Shown here piece after piece: positions 55,297 to 64,000 of a stretch of 64,000 bases of DNA. Below the pieces are notes generated by a model. The model saw only the letters and a list, made by a program, of their open reading frames with translations. It made no database searches and was not told the DNA's origin. Location of the stretch: assembly GCA_963829485.1 (NCBI GenBank), contig CAWHIK010000003.1:54157-118156 (forward strand). The letters are read 5' to 3'. Numbering within the stretch: position 1 is the stretch's first letter; every line of letters starts with the position of its first letter. Origin of the DNA: JBGPQJ01 sp963829485. GTDB taxonomy: Bacteria; Chloroflexota; Anaerolineae; Anaerolineales; Villigracilaceae. The position numbers and the translations under genes were made by a program.

Positions 55297-55539
55297 ATGA
55301 CGGAAGGCAAGGACTATGACACACCGGCGATTTACCAGATTCGTGTGAAAGGGGTCCTTGACCCCTCCTGGTCGGATTGGTTCGACGGCTTCACCATCAC
55401 ATCCACGGAGGATGAGACCGAACTGACAGGACTGGTTGTCGATCAAGCCGCCCTGCACGGGATTTTAACAAAGATAAATGACCTGGGTTTGTCGCTCACT
55501 TCCGTGAGCCAGGCCCACCCCAGGAAAATGGAACTTTAG
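55297..55539 (+). CDS. Small conserved-looking protein (80 aa)
   Basis: Start at 55297 with AGGAG seven nt upstream. The protein is acidic, with YQIRVKGVLDPSWSDWFDGF and a C-terminal helix (VVDQAALHGILTKINDLGL). This pattern resembles small ACT-like or BON-size alpha/beta proteins found near LuxR/MalT regulators, but I cannot name a family. It is the first of three small genes after the LuxR terminator. Confidence 0.6.
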   Translation: MTEGKDYDTPAIYQIRVKGVLDPSWSDWFDGFTITSTEDETELTGLVVDQAALHGILTKINDLGLSLTSVSQAHPRKMEL

Positions 55540-55616
55540 TAGAAATGATCGCCCATTCGCTTGCCGGGGAAGCGAACAGAAAGAAGAATGATGTTTGGCA
55601 AGGCAAGGAGGTACGA

Positions 55617-55859
55617 ATGTTAAAGTCTTTCTACAACCCGGACGATCAGCAACACCTGGAATACCACAAGGAGTTGCTGAAAATGGCTGAACAGGACCGG
55701 TTAGCGGACCGGTTCGCACTGGCCGGCTCTCCACAGGGTAACTCAAAGCGCACCCGCATGAGTTTGGTCGAGCACTTTCAGCGCTTGTTCAACATCAAGC
55801 CAGGCGCTGGAGCTGTTGCCCTAAAGCATCAGAAGCCGATGAAAAAGATGGGTGGTTAG
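55617..55859 (+). CDS. Small basic hypothetical protein (80 aa)
   Basis: The ATG at 55617 has AAGGAGG at good distance. The product is basic, with HLEYHKELLKMAEQDRLADRF suggesting an amphipathic helix and a Lys-rich C-terminus. No membrane segment and no recognised family. Confidence 0.55.
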   Translation: MLKSFYNPDDQQHLEYHKELLKMAEQDRLADRFALAGSPQGNSKRTRMSLVEHFQRLFNIKPGAGAVALKHQKPMKKMGG

Positions 55860-55891
55860 GAAAACCCCATCGCGTTGTTTTGGAGGTAATT

Positions 55892-56128
55892 ATGGAAAGC
55901 AAGCTTGGAATGGAAAGCGGTTGGCATGAACTGGGAGTCAGGATGAACCAGTCTGACGGAAGAGATATCCGCGAAGCAGCGCAGGTTTCGCGGGACCTAA
56001 TGAACGCCGGGCTGGATCGCGCAGCCTGGTATTGCTGCCTGTTGGTGCGGCTTGGTGAAACGCTGGTTTCGATGGGTACACATTTGAAGGTTCGTTATTC
56101 AGTCCGGTCAATGACCAGGACCAGCTAA
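55892..56128 (+). CDS. Small hypothetical protein (78 aa)
   Basis: The ATG at 55892 has GGAGG 5 nt upstream. The product is mostly helical (GRDIREAAQVSRDLMNAGLD, then a short hydrophobic AAWYCCLLVRLGETLVSMG). The family is not recognised. The gene nearly abuts the following lipoprotein gene, implying one transcript from 55297 onward. Confidence 0.55.
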   Translation: MESKLGMESGWHELGVRMNQSDGRDIREAAQVSRDLMNAGLDRAAWYCCLLVRLGETLVSMGTHLKVRYSVRSMTRTS

Positions 56129-56131
56129 TGG

Positions 56132-57394
56132 ATGAGAAAAATGAAATCGACATTGATGACCACATTGATTTTGTTTGCGATGGTTTCCTGCACAACGATG
56201 CAGGTTGCCCCGACACCCGACCGCATTGCGACGGAGGTGCCGCAGGCTGATATGGCCAACCCCGCCTCGGTCTATTGCGAGGAACAGGGATATCGAAGCG
56301 AGATTCGGACGGCGGATGATGGCAGCCAGACCGGCTACTGCATCTTCCCCGATGGCAGCGAGTGCGACGAGTGGATGTTCTACAGGGGCGAGTGCGGACC
56401 CTCTGTCACGCCGCCTCAACCGACGCCGGAGATCATCGACGGCTGGAGAACCTATCGTAACGAACTGCTGGGTTACAGCTTCCAGTATCCTGCCGACGCT
56501 GTGATGGAAATTAACGACAGTCCAAATAAAAGCCTGTCCATCCACGGACCTGGAATGGGGGAGGAGTTCTGGAGCATCAGCCATCCGGGCGACCGGGATG
56601 AGTTCCGCCCCCCTGAGGATGCGGACTTGTTCCAATGGCTGACCGATCATTATCTCGTGGGCGAGAATCGGCAGCCGGATACGCAGATCGCCGGGACATT
56701 GGCCATTCACTTTCGACATGATCGCAGCCCGCAGTCTCCCGCCGCCGATCGGTATTACTTTGCCAGGGGCGGGCAGTTATACGAGGTGCTTATCGGGCAC
56801 GGCAGTGAAACCGAAGATTGGGATCTCAACGATCGTTTCCTGCAGAGCATCCGGTTTGATGAGGATGTTTCCAAGTCGTCTGCACCCGCAGCGATCCCCA
56901 CTGCCATGCCGATCGACCCGGCGGACTATCAGGGCTGGTGGACGTACACCCACCCGGTCTATGGCTTTTCGATCATGCTCCCTGAAGATTGGGTCGTGGA
57001 AGAGACTACCGGCAGTGATCCGCTTATGAATGGACATCTCCTCTACTTACGGACCCATTACGGAATGGAATCCATCCGCATGACCTTTCGGCGTAACGGT
57101 GAAGAAGATCACCTCTGGCCGATGGGAGTAGGTCATGGCGAGTTCATCCCGCAAGGGACTCTGGATGTGGCAGGCCAGCCGGCACGACGCATTTTGCTGG
57201 TCTGCCCGTCCGGAGACGTTACAGAGATCTGGTACCACGATGCGGCAGAAGACCATCCCAATATCCGGCGTGGTGATATGGAATTTGGGTTCATATTTGG
57301 CGGACCCGGACACTGCGAGCCTGGCTACAACCTGGGCGGAAAGGTCCAGCGTGTGGGCGAGATGATCATCGCTTCGCTAGTGGTGGCGAAATAA
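56132..57394 (+). CDS. Lipoprotein with a DUF333-type hemolysin-like motif
   Basis: A 420-residue exported lipoprotein (lipobox ending SC, Cys ~20). Residues ~42-90 match the DUF333 'putative hemolysin' pattern NPASVYCEEQGYR ... GYCIFPDGSECDEW with paired cysteines. Two related beta-rich units follow, each starting like GYSFQYPADAVMEI and GFSIMLPEDWVVEE, similar to PsbP-like/DUF1795 folds. It probably binds or stabilises something at the cell surface. Despite the family name, haemolytic activity is not implied. Confidence 0.75.
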   Translation: MRKMKSTLMTTLILFAMVSCTTMQVAPTPDRIATEVPQADMANPASVYCEEQGYRSEIRTADDGSQTGYCIFPDGSECDEWMFYRGECGPSVTPPQPTPEIIDGWRTYRNELLGYSFQYPADAVMEINDSPNKSLSIHGPGMGEEFWSISHPGDRDEFRPPEDADLFQWLTDHYLVGENRQPDTQIAGTLAIHFRHDRSPQSPAADRYYFARGGQLYEVLIGHGSETEDWDLNDRFLQSIRFDEDVSKSSAPAAIPTAMPIDPADYQGWWTYTHPVYGFSIMLPEDWVVEETTGSDPLMNGHLLYLRTHYGMESIRMTFRRNGEEDHLWPMGVGHGEFIPQGTLDVAGQPARRILLVCPSGDVTEIWYHDAAEDHPNIRRGDMEFGFIFGGPGHCEPGYNLGGKVQRVGEMIIASLVVAK

Positions 57395-57409
57395 TGAAAG
57401 AGAATAAGA

Positions 57410-58603
57410 TTGAACACCCAAACCGTTGGAAATGAAAATATAGCCTTCAGGGCTCGCAAGCTGGCCTTCCTCTTCCTGGTCATCGTGCTGCTTCTGACCG
57501 CCTGCGCAGCGCCCGCTACGCCGCCCCCGTTCGGACCGGTGGAGGAGCTGACCTTCCAGTCCGGGCAATACAAGATGGTTGGGGACCTGCGCGTGCCGAC
57601 CGGAAGCGGTCCATTCCCGGTGGTGCTCTTCGTGCACGGTTCCGGCCCGGCCGACCGCACTGGCAACATGTTTTTCCCGCCGGTCATGGAACGTATGTTG
57701 CAGGCCGGCTTTGCCACCTTTGCCTGGGACAAGCCCGGCACAGGGGAGTCCACCCCCGAGCTCGACGAGAGTGATCCAAACCTGCGACATCAGCGCGCCC
57801 AGATCCTGCTCGATGCCATCGAACTGATGAAAAGCCGCCCGGATATTGATCCGACCAGAATCGGTGTATGGGGAGGCAGCCAGGCAGGCTATGTGATCCC
57901 GATTGCCCTGACACAAACCGAGGATATCGCCTTCGTGATCTGTGTCTCCTGTGCGGGCGAATCCGGTAATGATGAGATGGCCTACCAGGTGATCGCTCTT
58001 GGGCTTTGCCAGGATATGCCTAAGGAAAAATCAGCGGCAAGGGATCGCCTGTTGAAGGAACTGGACCAGAATCGCTCGTATCAAACTTATGCCGGGTACA
58101 AGGTTTACCGCAAGACCTTGGCTGACCTGGCAGCGCTTGTACCGGTCTCGATCAAATACTGGCCGGTGACATCTGAAAAGGTCTGGCAGGCTAATCCGAT
58201 TGAAGATGAAGGTGTGTGGAATCCGGTCCCTGTCTTCAGCCAGGTCAGGATCCCCGTGCTGGCGATTTTCGGAGACCAGGACCGCCAGGGGGATATCTTG
58301 CAGGGTGCATACGCCTACCGGAAAGCCCTGGGCGAGGCTGGCAACCCCAAAAGCCGGGTGGAAGTGTTCCCGAATGCAAACCACAGTATCTTCACTTCTA
58401 AAACCGGCTGTCCGGATGACGACCAAAAGACTATGGAGCAATGGTTCCTGTGGTTCGCGAATACCCAAGGGTTTACGTCACAGGAGAAGCTCATAGCATA
58501 TTTATACGAGGATCCGTACAAGCCCGGCTTGCTCGACTCCATCCCATTTGCACCGGGATTCCTGGATTTGATCGAGGAATGGCTCATCGGCCTCCAACTA
58601 TGA
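57410..58603 (+). CDS. Exported alpha/beta hydrolase (lipoprotein)
   Basis: A 397-residue protein starting at TTG, with a signal ending LTACA, then a full alpha/beta hydrolase domain: VVLFVHGSGPADRTG (oxyanion loop), the nucleophile elbow GVWGGSQAGY, Asp in IFGDQDRQGD and His in PNANHSIF. It is similar to BAAT/YaeI-like peptidase-esterases. Sixteen nt after the DUF333 lipoprotein gene. The substrate is unknown. Confidence 0.82.
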   Translation: MNTQTVGNENIAFRARKLAFLFLVIVLLLTACAAPATPPPFGPVEELTFQSGQYKMVGDLRVPTGSGPFPVVLFVHGSGPADRTGNMFFPPVMERMLQAGFATFAWDKPGTGESTPELDESDPNLRHQRAQILLDAIELMKSRPDIDPTRIGVWGGSQAGYVIPIALTQTEDIAFVICVSCAGESGNDEMAYQVIALGLCQDMPKEKSAARDRLLKELDQNRSYQTYAGYKVYRKTLADLAALVPVSIKYWPVTSEKVWQANPIEDEGVWNPVPVFSQVRIPVLAIFGDQDRQGDILQGAYAYRKALGEAGNPKSRVEVFPNANHSIFTSKTGCPDDDQKTMEQWFLWFANTQGFTSQEKLIAYLYEDPYKPGLLDSIPFAPGFLDLIEEWLIGLQL

Positions 58604-58816
58604 CCAACCCGGGAGTGATTTGGACCACGGAAGGGATAAGAATTGTTCGTTCGAAATGGATTGTTATCAGAAATGGAAAATAAGCATGAACACTTTATTT
58701 ATGAACCGGGATTCTTCGTTCCCGTATCAGTCAATGAAAAATATTTTCATAAAAGCCTCACTTTTAACGTGGAAACTCGGCTTATCGAAATATTAACCTG
58801 TTAGGAGGAAAAGATT

Positions 58817-59105
58817 ATGAATAAGAAAACTGGTGGAATCATAGCTACCATTGTGGCCGTGCTCTTATGCGGCTGCCCGGGACTATGCTTGTGCTTATTC
58901 GGAGCGATTACAGCCACGGGAAATATGCCCTTAACATCAGATTTTCCTTACACCTCAGATTTTGGCAACCCTTACTCTGAGATGGCTCCCTCGTATTTGG
59001 GGTTCGTAGCTATTGTGCCTGGCGATGATCTTCATCGCCATCCCCATTGTCGTGGGTGTACTGACCCTTCGCAATAAACCCGGGAGCGATGAGGACCACG
59101 TATAG
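58817..59105 (+). CDS. Small two-helix membrane protein, one frame shift
   Basis: The ATG has TTAGGAGG upstream. The product has an N-terminal Cys-rich helix (IIATIVAVLLCGCPGLCLCLFG), a short loop and, after correcting a one-base shift at ~59017-59020, a second helix (LAMIFIAIPIVVGVLTL) with tail NKPGSDEDHV ending at 59105. About 95 residues. The family is not recognised. Confidence 0.6.
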
Positions 59106-59117
59106 GATTAAAAAAAT

Positions 59118-59848
59118 TTGAAAACGCTTCGATCCACACTCTTGCTCTTCCTCCTGGCTTTCCCGGTGTATTTCATGCTGCTTATTCTCCATGAAGGCGG
59201 TCATGCATTGCATACCCTGGTCATGGGAGGATCGGTTTCCTTGTTCTATGTTCATCCCTTCGCCATGGCTGGATATGCAAGGCCGCCTTTAGATTGGGAG
59301 AACGTCTGGTTCCATGCTGCGGGTCCAGCCCTGATGGTCCTGGCCACGTTCATCCTCTTCGTCCTGCTTTGGAAGCGTCGTTCTGTACCTCTTCTGCCTC
59401 TGGTGATGCTCTTTCCGTGGACCGCATTGATGCAAGGCCTCGTGATCCTGATGGTGATGGACGATTTCAACAACATAGCTCGACTCACCGGTCTGTCCCC
59501 GGCCATCTTTCAAGCATTGGGATTGATACTGACGGTTTTAGGGATATTCCTTTTCGTCTCGCTCTTCCCGCTGCTTGGACTGAATCCAAGGATCTAAGAT
59601 CCCTCATCGTTGTTCCCGCAGCCTTTTTACTTTGGACTTTGGTCGGCCTGGTCGCGGGAACCCTGCTCGTGCCTGGATCACCGGCTGATGTTGTGTATGG
59701 ATTAGGAGAAGATATCCTTATGACTGCCAGGATTTCACCTATCCTGTATGTGGTCTTCGGGTTGATCCTCGCTGGCACCTATGTCACGCTCTATCGCTGG
59801 GTATCCCCCAAACTACCCGCCTGGCTGCGCACCGAGGTTGTCAGTTGA
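59118..59848 (+). CDS. M50-like membrane metallopeptidase, one frame shift
   Basis: A ~243-residue polytopic protein. The first helix carries LILHEGGHALHTLVMGG with a zinc-binding HExxH. The middle AAGPALMVLATF stretch recalls the second M50 helix, and further helices follow. A one-base shift near 59585-59600 separates the last two helices, which continue to AWLRTEVVS with a stop at 59848. The start is probably TTG at 59118 without a clear ribosome binding site. Substrate is unknown. Confidence 0.68.
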
Positions 59849-59922
59849 CCTGGAACGATTTGCGGTTTCCCGCTTTGCTGGCCGCCATCTGTGTGATCCT
59901 TGGAGTGATGATCATCGCCTAG
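59845..59922 (+). CDS. Possible 25-residue single-helix microprotein
   Basis: A TTG codon overlaps the preceding stop (TTGA), followed by a 25-codon frame that is almost all one membrane helix (FPALLAAICVILGVMIIA). The overlap suggests translational coupling. Alternatively it is the true C-terminus of the M50-like protein displaced by another indel. Confidence 0.35.
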   Translation: MTWNDLRFPALLAAICVILGVMIIA

Positions 59923-59956
59923 GAGCACGGAAGGTCGAAACATAAGGAGACCTGAA

Positions 59957-61484
59957 ATGAATGGTCACCATGGAACGATAAGAAGGATTTTTGCCATGAA
60001 ACAATTTCCTTTGCGTCTGGTTATGTTTGCAACCATCCTGGCTCTGATACTGGCGGTCGGTTCATCAGCTGCATTGGCCACAGCGCCAGACTCTATAACT
60101 CAACAATTTAAACAAACATCCACCCCTGCATCCGGTGTGCCCACACCGACGACGCTGCCGAATGGTCTGGTTGACATTGGCGGGCGCAAACTTTGGTTTC
60201 AATGTGTTGGTAAAGGTACGCCCACTGTGATTCTGGAAGCTGGACAAGGCGATACCTCCTACAACTGGATCAAGGTACAGACCGGTGGCGATGGCAGTTA
60301 TCGCGTTTGCTCGTATGACCGCGCCAACCTCGGTGAAAGTGACGCAGCGCCAAAACCTCGCACTTACCTGGATATGGCTCGCGATCTGCATGCCTTGCTG
60401 ACCAATGCTCATATCGAGGGTCCCTATATTCTTGTGGGGCATTCCGGGGGCGGACTTTTAATCCGTGTGTTCAGAGACCAATATCCTGAAGAAGTTGCGG
60501 GACTCGTGCTGGTGGACGCAGCCCACCCGGATATGGGACAACGCCTGTTGGAAGGGTTGCCCCCAAAAACATTGTTTGAGTCGAAAGCCCTCCAGTATTG
60601 GAGAATTCTGGCTCTCCTACATGTCAGACTCACAAGGTTCCGCCTATCAGGATCAGGAAGGGCTGGATACCAAGGCTAACAACGCCCTGGTCAAAGACGC
60701 CAAGCCGCTGGGAGATCTGCCGCTGGTAGTGATCAGCCGGAGTCCTGACAATGCAACCTTTGAAGGTGCTCCGCTCCTGCCAGCAGTGACCAACGCCAAA
60801 CTACGGCAGATCTGGCAGGAACTGCAAAGCGAACTGGTGGGATTATCCTCCAATAGCACCCACATCATCGCCTCCCATGCCGGCCACTCCATTCAGAGAG
60901 AGGAGCCGGAGTTGGTCATTGAGGCCATTCGGAAACTTGTAGATGAGGCGCGGGACCAAATGGGAGTGACAGGTTCCCCTGGTCAGCCAGCGGATCAAAC
61001 AGACGCGGCTCATACTCCGAGAATTTTAGGAGTTGCCGATCGGCAACAGGAAATGCAAGATGGCAAGTTGATTCTGCATAAAGACATCGTTTTCATGGAT
61101 GAAGCCGGTGACGCGGTTTTTGACGAGGTCAGGTTGGTCTCTGCCGATCCTCCGGGAGACTATTCTGTGGCAGGTGGTTACATCTCTGCATCTTCGGAAG
61201 AGCAAAAGGATGAAGCAATGGATCCACAGGCTGTAGCTTGTCCCTCCATGCAAACAACCTTCGTGATCGAGGTCCAAATTGTTGACCAGGCCTATAACCG
61301 GAGTGAGCCTGTGCTGGTTACCTTTAATCGTCCTGATTCAAAAGTTTACATCAGCCCTTCACTCATCATCGGGCTGGTGATCGGACTGGTATTGTTGGGA
61401 CTGGTAATCTGGATGTTGGTCCGTTTTATGCTCCACTACCGCCGCTCGAGGCAGGCGAAGTCGGGACCTACTTTTATAGTCTGA
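59957..61484 (+). CDS. Membrane-anchored exported alpha/beta hydrolase, one frame shift
   Basis: Joined near 60600-60612, the protein has ~508 residues: a signal peptide (~14-45), an alpha/beta hydrolase domain with GRKLWFQCVGKGTPTVIL, CSYDRANLGES and nucleophile elbow LVGHSGGGLL, catalytic His in HAGHSIQ, then a beta-rich segment (about 330-440) and a C-terminal membrane helix with a basic tail. The active site therefore faces outward. AAGGAG precedes the ATG at 59957; 59996 is an alternative start. Confidence 0.78.
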
Positions 61485-61505
61485 TTTGTTGTCAAGGAGA
61501 AAAAC

Positions 61506-62247
61506 ATGAATAATCCATCCCTTGATTTACGAAAACCCTGGCAGCGCACGCGCTGGGTACAAGCGCTTGCCATCCTGCTTGGGTATATTTTTCCCTTGAC
61601 GGTCTTCATCAGCCAGTTGTTTGGAGGACCCCCTACAGCCCAAGGTTACCTGCTCTACGCCTTTGGGTATACCCTACTCGTCATCGCTGAACTCTTGCTT
61701 ATACTTTGGTTCCTGTGTGGGGAAAAACCAAATGATCTTAATCTGAAGTCCGGCGTATGGTGGAAGGATATGCTCGGCGGTATTGTGTTGGTCGTGTTGA
61801 CCTTCTCCGTGAAAATCTTTCTAGACCCCATGATCGCCAGATACTTTCACCGCGCCTCAGATATTGAGAGTGGAATGGTGGACCTCGTGAACACCCTGGC
61901 TGACAACCCATGGTTGGCTGCATTGTTCCTGGGACTCTGCGGTGTTCTCTGTGGCAGGCTCTGAAGAGCTAACCCGTGTATTCTTCATCACGCGCTGGAT
62001 GAAGATTTCTTCCTCAAAGGTCTGGTTGGGAGTTGGAGTGTTTTTATCGGCATCCTTGTTTGGCCTAAACCATGTGGCACAAGGTTACGCGGGAGTTATT
62101 TCCGTGACACTCAACGGATTGATCATGGTGCTGTGGTACCTGCGGTTTGGGCGCATCTTTCACCTGATCATCGCCCATTATCTGTACGATGTCATTCAAC
62201 TTGGACCGGTAATCATTTTCATGATACTTGGAGGGAGGCGGATGTAA
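61506..62247 (+). CDS. CPBP family intramembrane metalloprotease, one frame shift
   Basis: A ~247-residue polytopic protein of the CPBP (CaaX protease/bacteriocin-processing) family. After a shift at ~61940, the hallmark motif 1 appears as GSEELTRVFF (EExxR), motif 2 as FGLNHVAQGY, and later IIAHYLYDV supplies the third histidine motif. It may cleave prenylated or leader peptides within the membrane. AAGGAG lies before the ATG. It is in the same orientation and close to the preceding hydrolase. Confidence 0.78.
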
Positions 62248-62346
62248 TTCAAGATTGTGATTGTGTCCATGAACAAGCGAATCGATAGGATTATGCGCCA
62301 TCATAGCGTTTTCTTAACTGTGCCGCATTTCGAAAAGGAGAAAATC

Positions 62347-63290
62347 ATGACAACCGCAGCATCAAACACACCTCTCGTCGAAAAAGAATCTCCGCCCAGG
62401 TGAATTGGATCAAACGAATTATTTGGTTCGTCGTGTTCCTGATTTGCGAAATTGCCATCTTTATATTGGGTTCGAACTACTTTGAGATCTTCCCAACGAA
62501 AAAGAATTGACCTATAACCTGGTCACTTACCGCCGATTTTCCTGGCGGCGGCATTACTTTTCAAATACTCCAAACGCTGGAGCCAATACTGGTTGGTCAC
62601 GTATGCCTTTTTCGTGGCATCGGTGGCTTACCCAACCACGTATTACTTACCCTCGATTGGGTCAGAGGGCTGATGGGAAGGTTTGCCCTGACCCCCAATC
62701 AAATCCACAAACGGATTGGCCGTCGGCAAGGTACTTGAGGTGATCCTGGTCGTCGATCCCGATTCTTGTGCTGACCTAAGTTACTCGCAGGCGCTGACAT
62801 GGGGTCGATTTATCTCCGACGCGGGAACCTCGAATTGGGTCTATGGGCATTGGGGGCTGGGTTTATGTTGCCGCCGTTCGCCACTTCCGCACTCTTGTTT
62901 TTTGCTATGGATTCATCGAGTATGGGCGCGTAACTGCTCGTGGGTAGCCGTCGTGTGGGGGTCATGGTCTTTGTTCGCGAATAGTCGCCTAGGAAGAACT
63001 GGTTTTCCGCGGCTCTTCTTGAAGCGCTTCGAACCATTCCTCGAAGCTTACACGGATCGGTCTGGCCACCGCCATCTTTTTGCACTGAATGCATGGCATG
63101 GCTTATAATTTCATGCCGGTCGTGTCCGATATTTGTTTTGCTTAAAACTTTGACCTCTTGGGTTGGCGTGTGGTTAGCTGATGATGAAGTCGGACAGCAT
63201 CTGGGGCGCCTTCTTGATCCATGCGGCAGCAGACTATTCCGTTCATTTCGACGTTGGCGATAGCGTAGGTGTGAAACCAAGTAGATGGTC
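62347..63290 (+). pseudogene. Decayed or heavily frame-shifted CPBP family protease
   Basis: A start with AAAAGGAG at 62347 gives only ~18 residues before a stop. Coding then continues in other frames: a membrane helix near 62405-62480 (IIWFVVFLICEIAIFIL), LMGRFALTPNQIHKRIGRR (~62670), the CPBP motif EELVFRG (62993-63013), and SIWGAFLIHAAAD (~63200), the third CPBP motif. At least six frame changes or stops separate them. This density is higher than in the other split genes, so genuine decay is possible. Confidence 0.55.
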
Positions 63291-63312
63291 GAGACAGCGT
63301 GGAGATGATCCA

Positions 63313-63840
63313 ATGAAGAAATGGTTGGCATTTTTGCTGGCAGCGTTAATCTTTGCCGCAGTCCATGAAGGAGCGCATGCGTTGGTAGCAGCGACTTTTG
63401 GAGAGTTGAAAGCATTCCAGGTGAGACCGTTTGGCTTTGAGGTCATTTTTCGAACTCCAACGGACGAACGATCTGGTATTCAATGGGCGTTCATCTCTGG
63501 AACAAGCAATGGTCTGACGCTATTGCTGGGGTACTCATTGCTGATGGTCGGCGAGAAGTGCAACTTCTTACAAAGTTCATTTTTGAAAGCATGCATCTTT
63601 TACACCACATTATTCTTGTTGCTGATTGATGCTTTTAACTTATCCATTGGGCCTTTCATCTTTGGAGGCGATGTGAACGGGATTGCAGTCGGGCTCGGCG
63701 TCAACCGATATCTGATCCAGGCGCTGTTATTACTGGTGCTGCTTGCGAATCGCGAGCTCGTAGCACGGAAGCTGCTCCCTGCATACGATGTGCATACAGC
63801 GCATCCTTTACTAAAGCCTTGGATACCGATCGCGAGATGA
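63313..63840 (+). CDS. M50-like membrane protein with HExxH
   Basis: A 175-residue polytopic protein starting at 63313 after GGAG. The first helix has AALIFAAVHEGAHALVAATFG, an HExxH zinc motif within the membrane. Further helices around 75-95, 100-120 and 140-160 follow. It is similar in design to the protein at 59118 but not closely related in sequence. Probably a site-2-protease-like enzyme; the second metal-binding motif is not obvious. Confidence 0.65.
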   Translation: MKKWLAFLLAALIFAAVHEGAHALVAATFGELKAFQVRPFGFEVIFRTPTDERSGIQWAFISGTSNGLTLLLGYSLLMVGEKCNFLQSSFLKACIFYTTLFLLLIDAFNLSIGPFIFGGDVNGIAVGLGVNRYLIQALLLLVLLANRELVARKLLPAYDVHTAHPLLKPWIPIAR

Positions 63841-64000
63841 TGCTGCAGCCTACAGTTGAAAGAATTAGATAGAAGGATAACTTGCTTCGATATTTGCCTG
63901 GCGTTTTATTCGCTGTTCATAACTTAATCGATGACCTCACGGCGATCGGCACCGATAGCCATGTGGGCTTCCCTCCTCAACGCCCCTCCCCGAAAGGGGA
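63841..64000 (+). other. Window end without a firm gene
   Basis: A TTG at 63882 after AAGGA opens a frame to the window edge (LLRYLPGVLFAVHNLI...), which could be the start of another membrane protein, but there is too little to judge. The last 25 bases look like half of the G/C-rich palindrome seen at 18869. Confidence 0.25.

Noticed and set aside
62810..63415. A 201-codon minus-strand gene near the right end
   Set aside because: The plus strand in the same region carries CPBP motifs (EELVFRG, GAFLIHAAAD); the minus-strand product has low-complexity composition and no motif.
1..64000. CRISPR arrays, prophage or intact insertion sequences
   Set aside because: No regularly spaced direct repeats, integrase, phage structural genes or transposase were found on either strand; the only mobile DNA seen is the intron remnant.

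Overview
The window is a 64 kb, fairly GC-rich bacterial chromosomal segment. Its gene content best fits the Chloroflexota, probably the Anaerolineae. The evidence is a mevalonate-pathway decarboxylase next to a site-2 protease, a DprE1/DprE2-like pair, paired AI-2E permeases, a MalT-type LuxR regulator, a pyrrolysine-free MttB-family methyltransferase, many short lipoproteins and CPBP/M50-type membrane proteases, and a T-box RNA. This placement is an inference from gene content, with no marker phylogeny. I see no CRISPR array, prophage, replication origin or intact insertion sequence.

Layout. 0-18 kb is housekeeping: clpC (running off the left edge), GNAT, P1/NylC-type peptidase, AI-2E permeases, lipoprotein metallopeptidase, FHA protein, lipB, the DprE1/DprE2-like pair, a GAF-GGDEF cyclase, a lipid kinase, a methyltransferase and leuS. 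LeuS sits behind a probable leucine T-box, a leucine-rich 41-codon ORF and a Lys-rich protein gene. 18.5-26.4 kb has two tRNA-Ala genes, a radC broken by a group II intron remnant, then acylphosphatase, AEC transporter, HEAT protein, M50 protease, mevalonate-type decarboxylase and an SQR-like flavoprotein. 26.8-35.5 kb has a giant secreted tandem 5'-nucleotidase, a redox operon (PepSY-like protein, one-helix protein, ApbE, haem membrane protein) and a divergent two-component system. 35.6-43.3 kb is metabolic: Cys/Met PLP enzyme, GPH transporter plus MttB-family methyltransferase, DedA, MsrP and a divergent adenylosuccinate synthetase. 43.4-46.3 kb holds the most unusual locus: an NrtR-like Nudix regulator with a degenerate Nudix box, a J-domain/pseudokinase fusion and a VWA protein, with near-identical 27-bp palindromes before both transcription units. 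46.3-52.2 kb has lipoprotein hydrolases and a flavoprotein cluster divergent from a MalT-type LuxR. 55-64 kb is an accessory island of small proteins, lipoproteins, alpha/beta hydrolases and M50/CPBP membrane metalloproteases.

An overriding feature is reading-frame breakage. About twenty genes, including leuS, change frame, often at short homopolymers, and single-base corrections restore canonical protein ends. I read most of these as sequence-consensus indels rather than real pseudogenes. The radC/intron case, the decayed CPBP gene and the 3'-end gene relics look biological.
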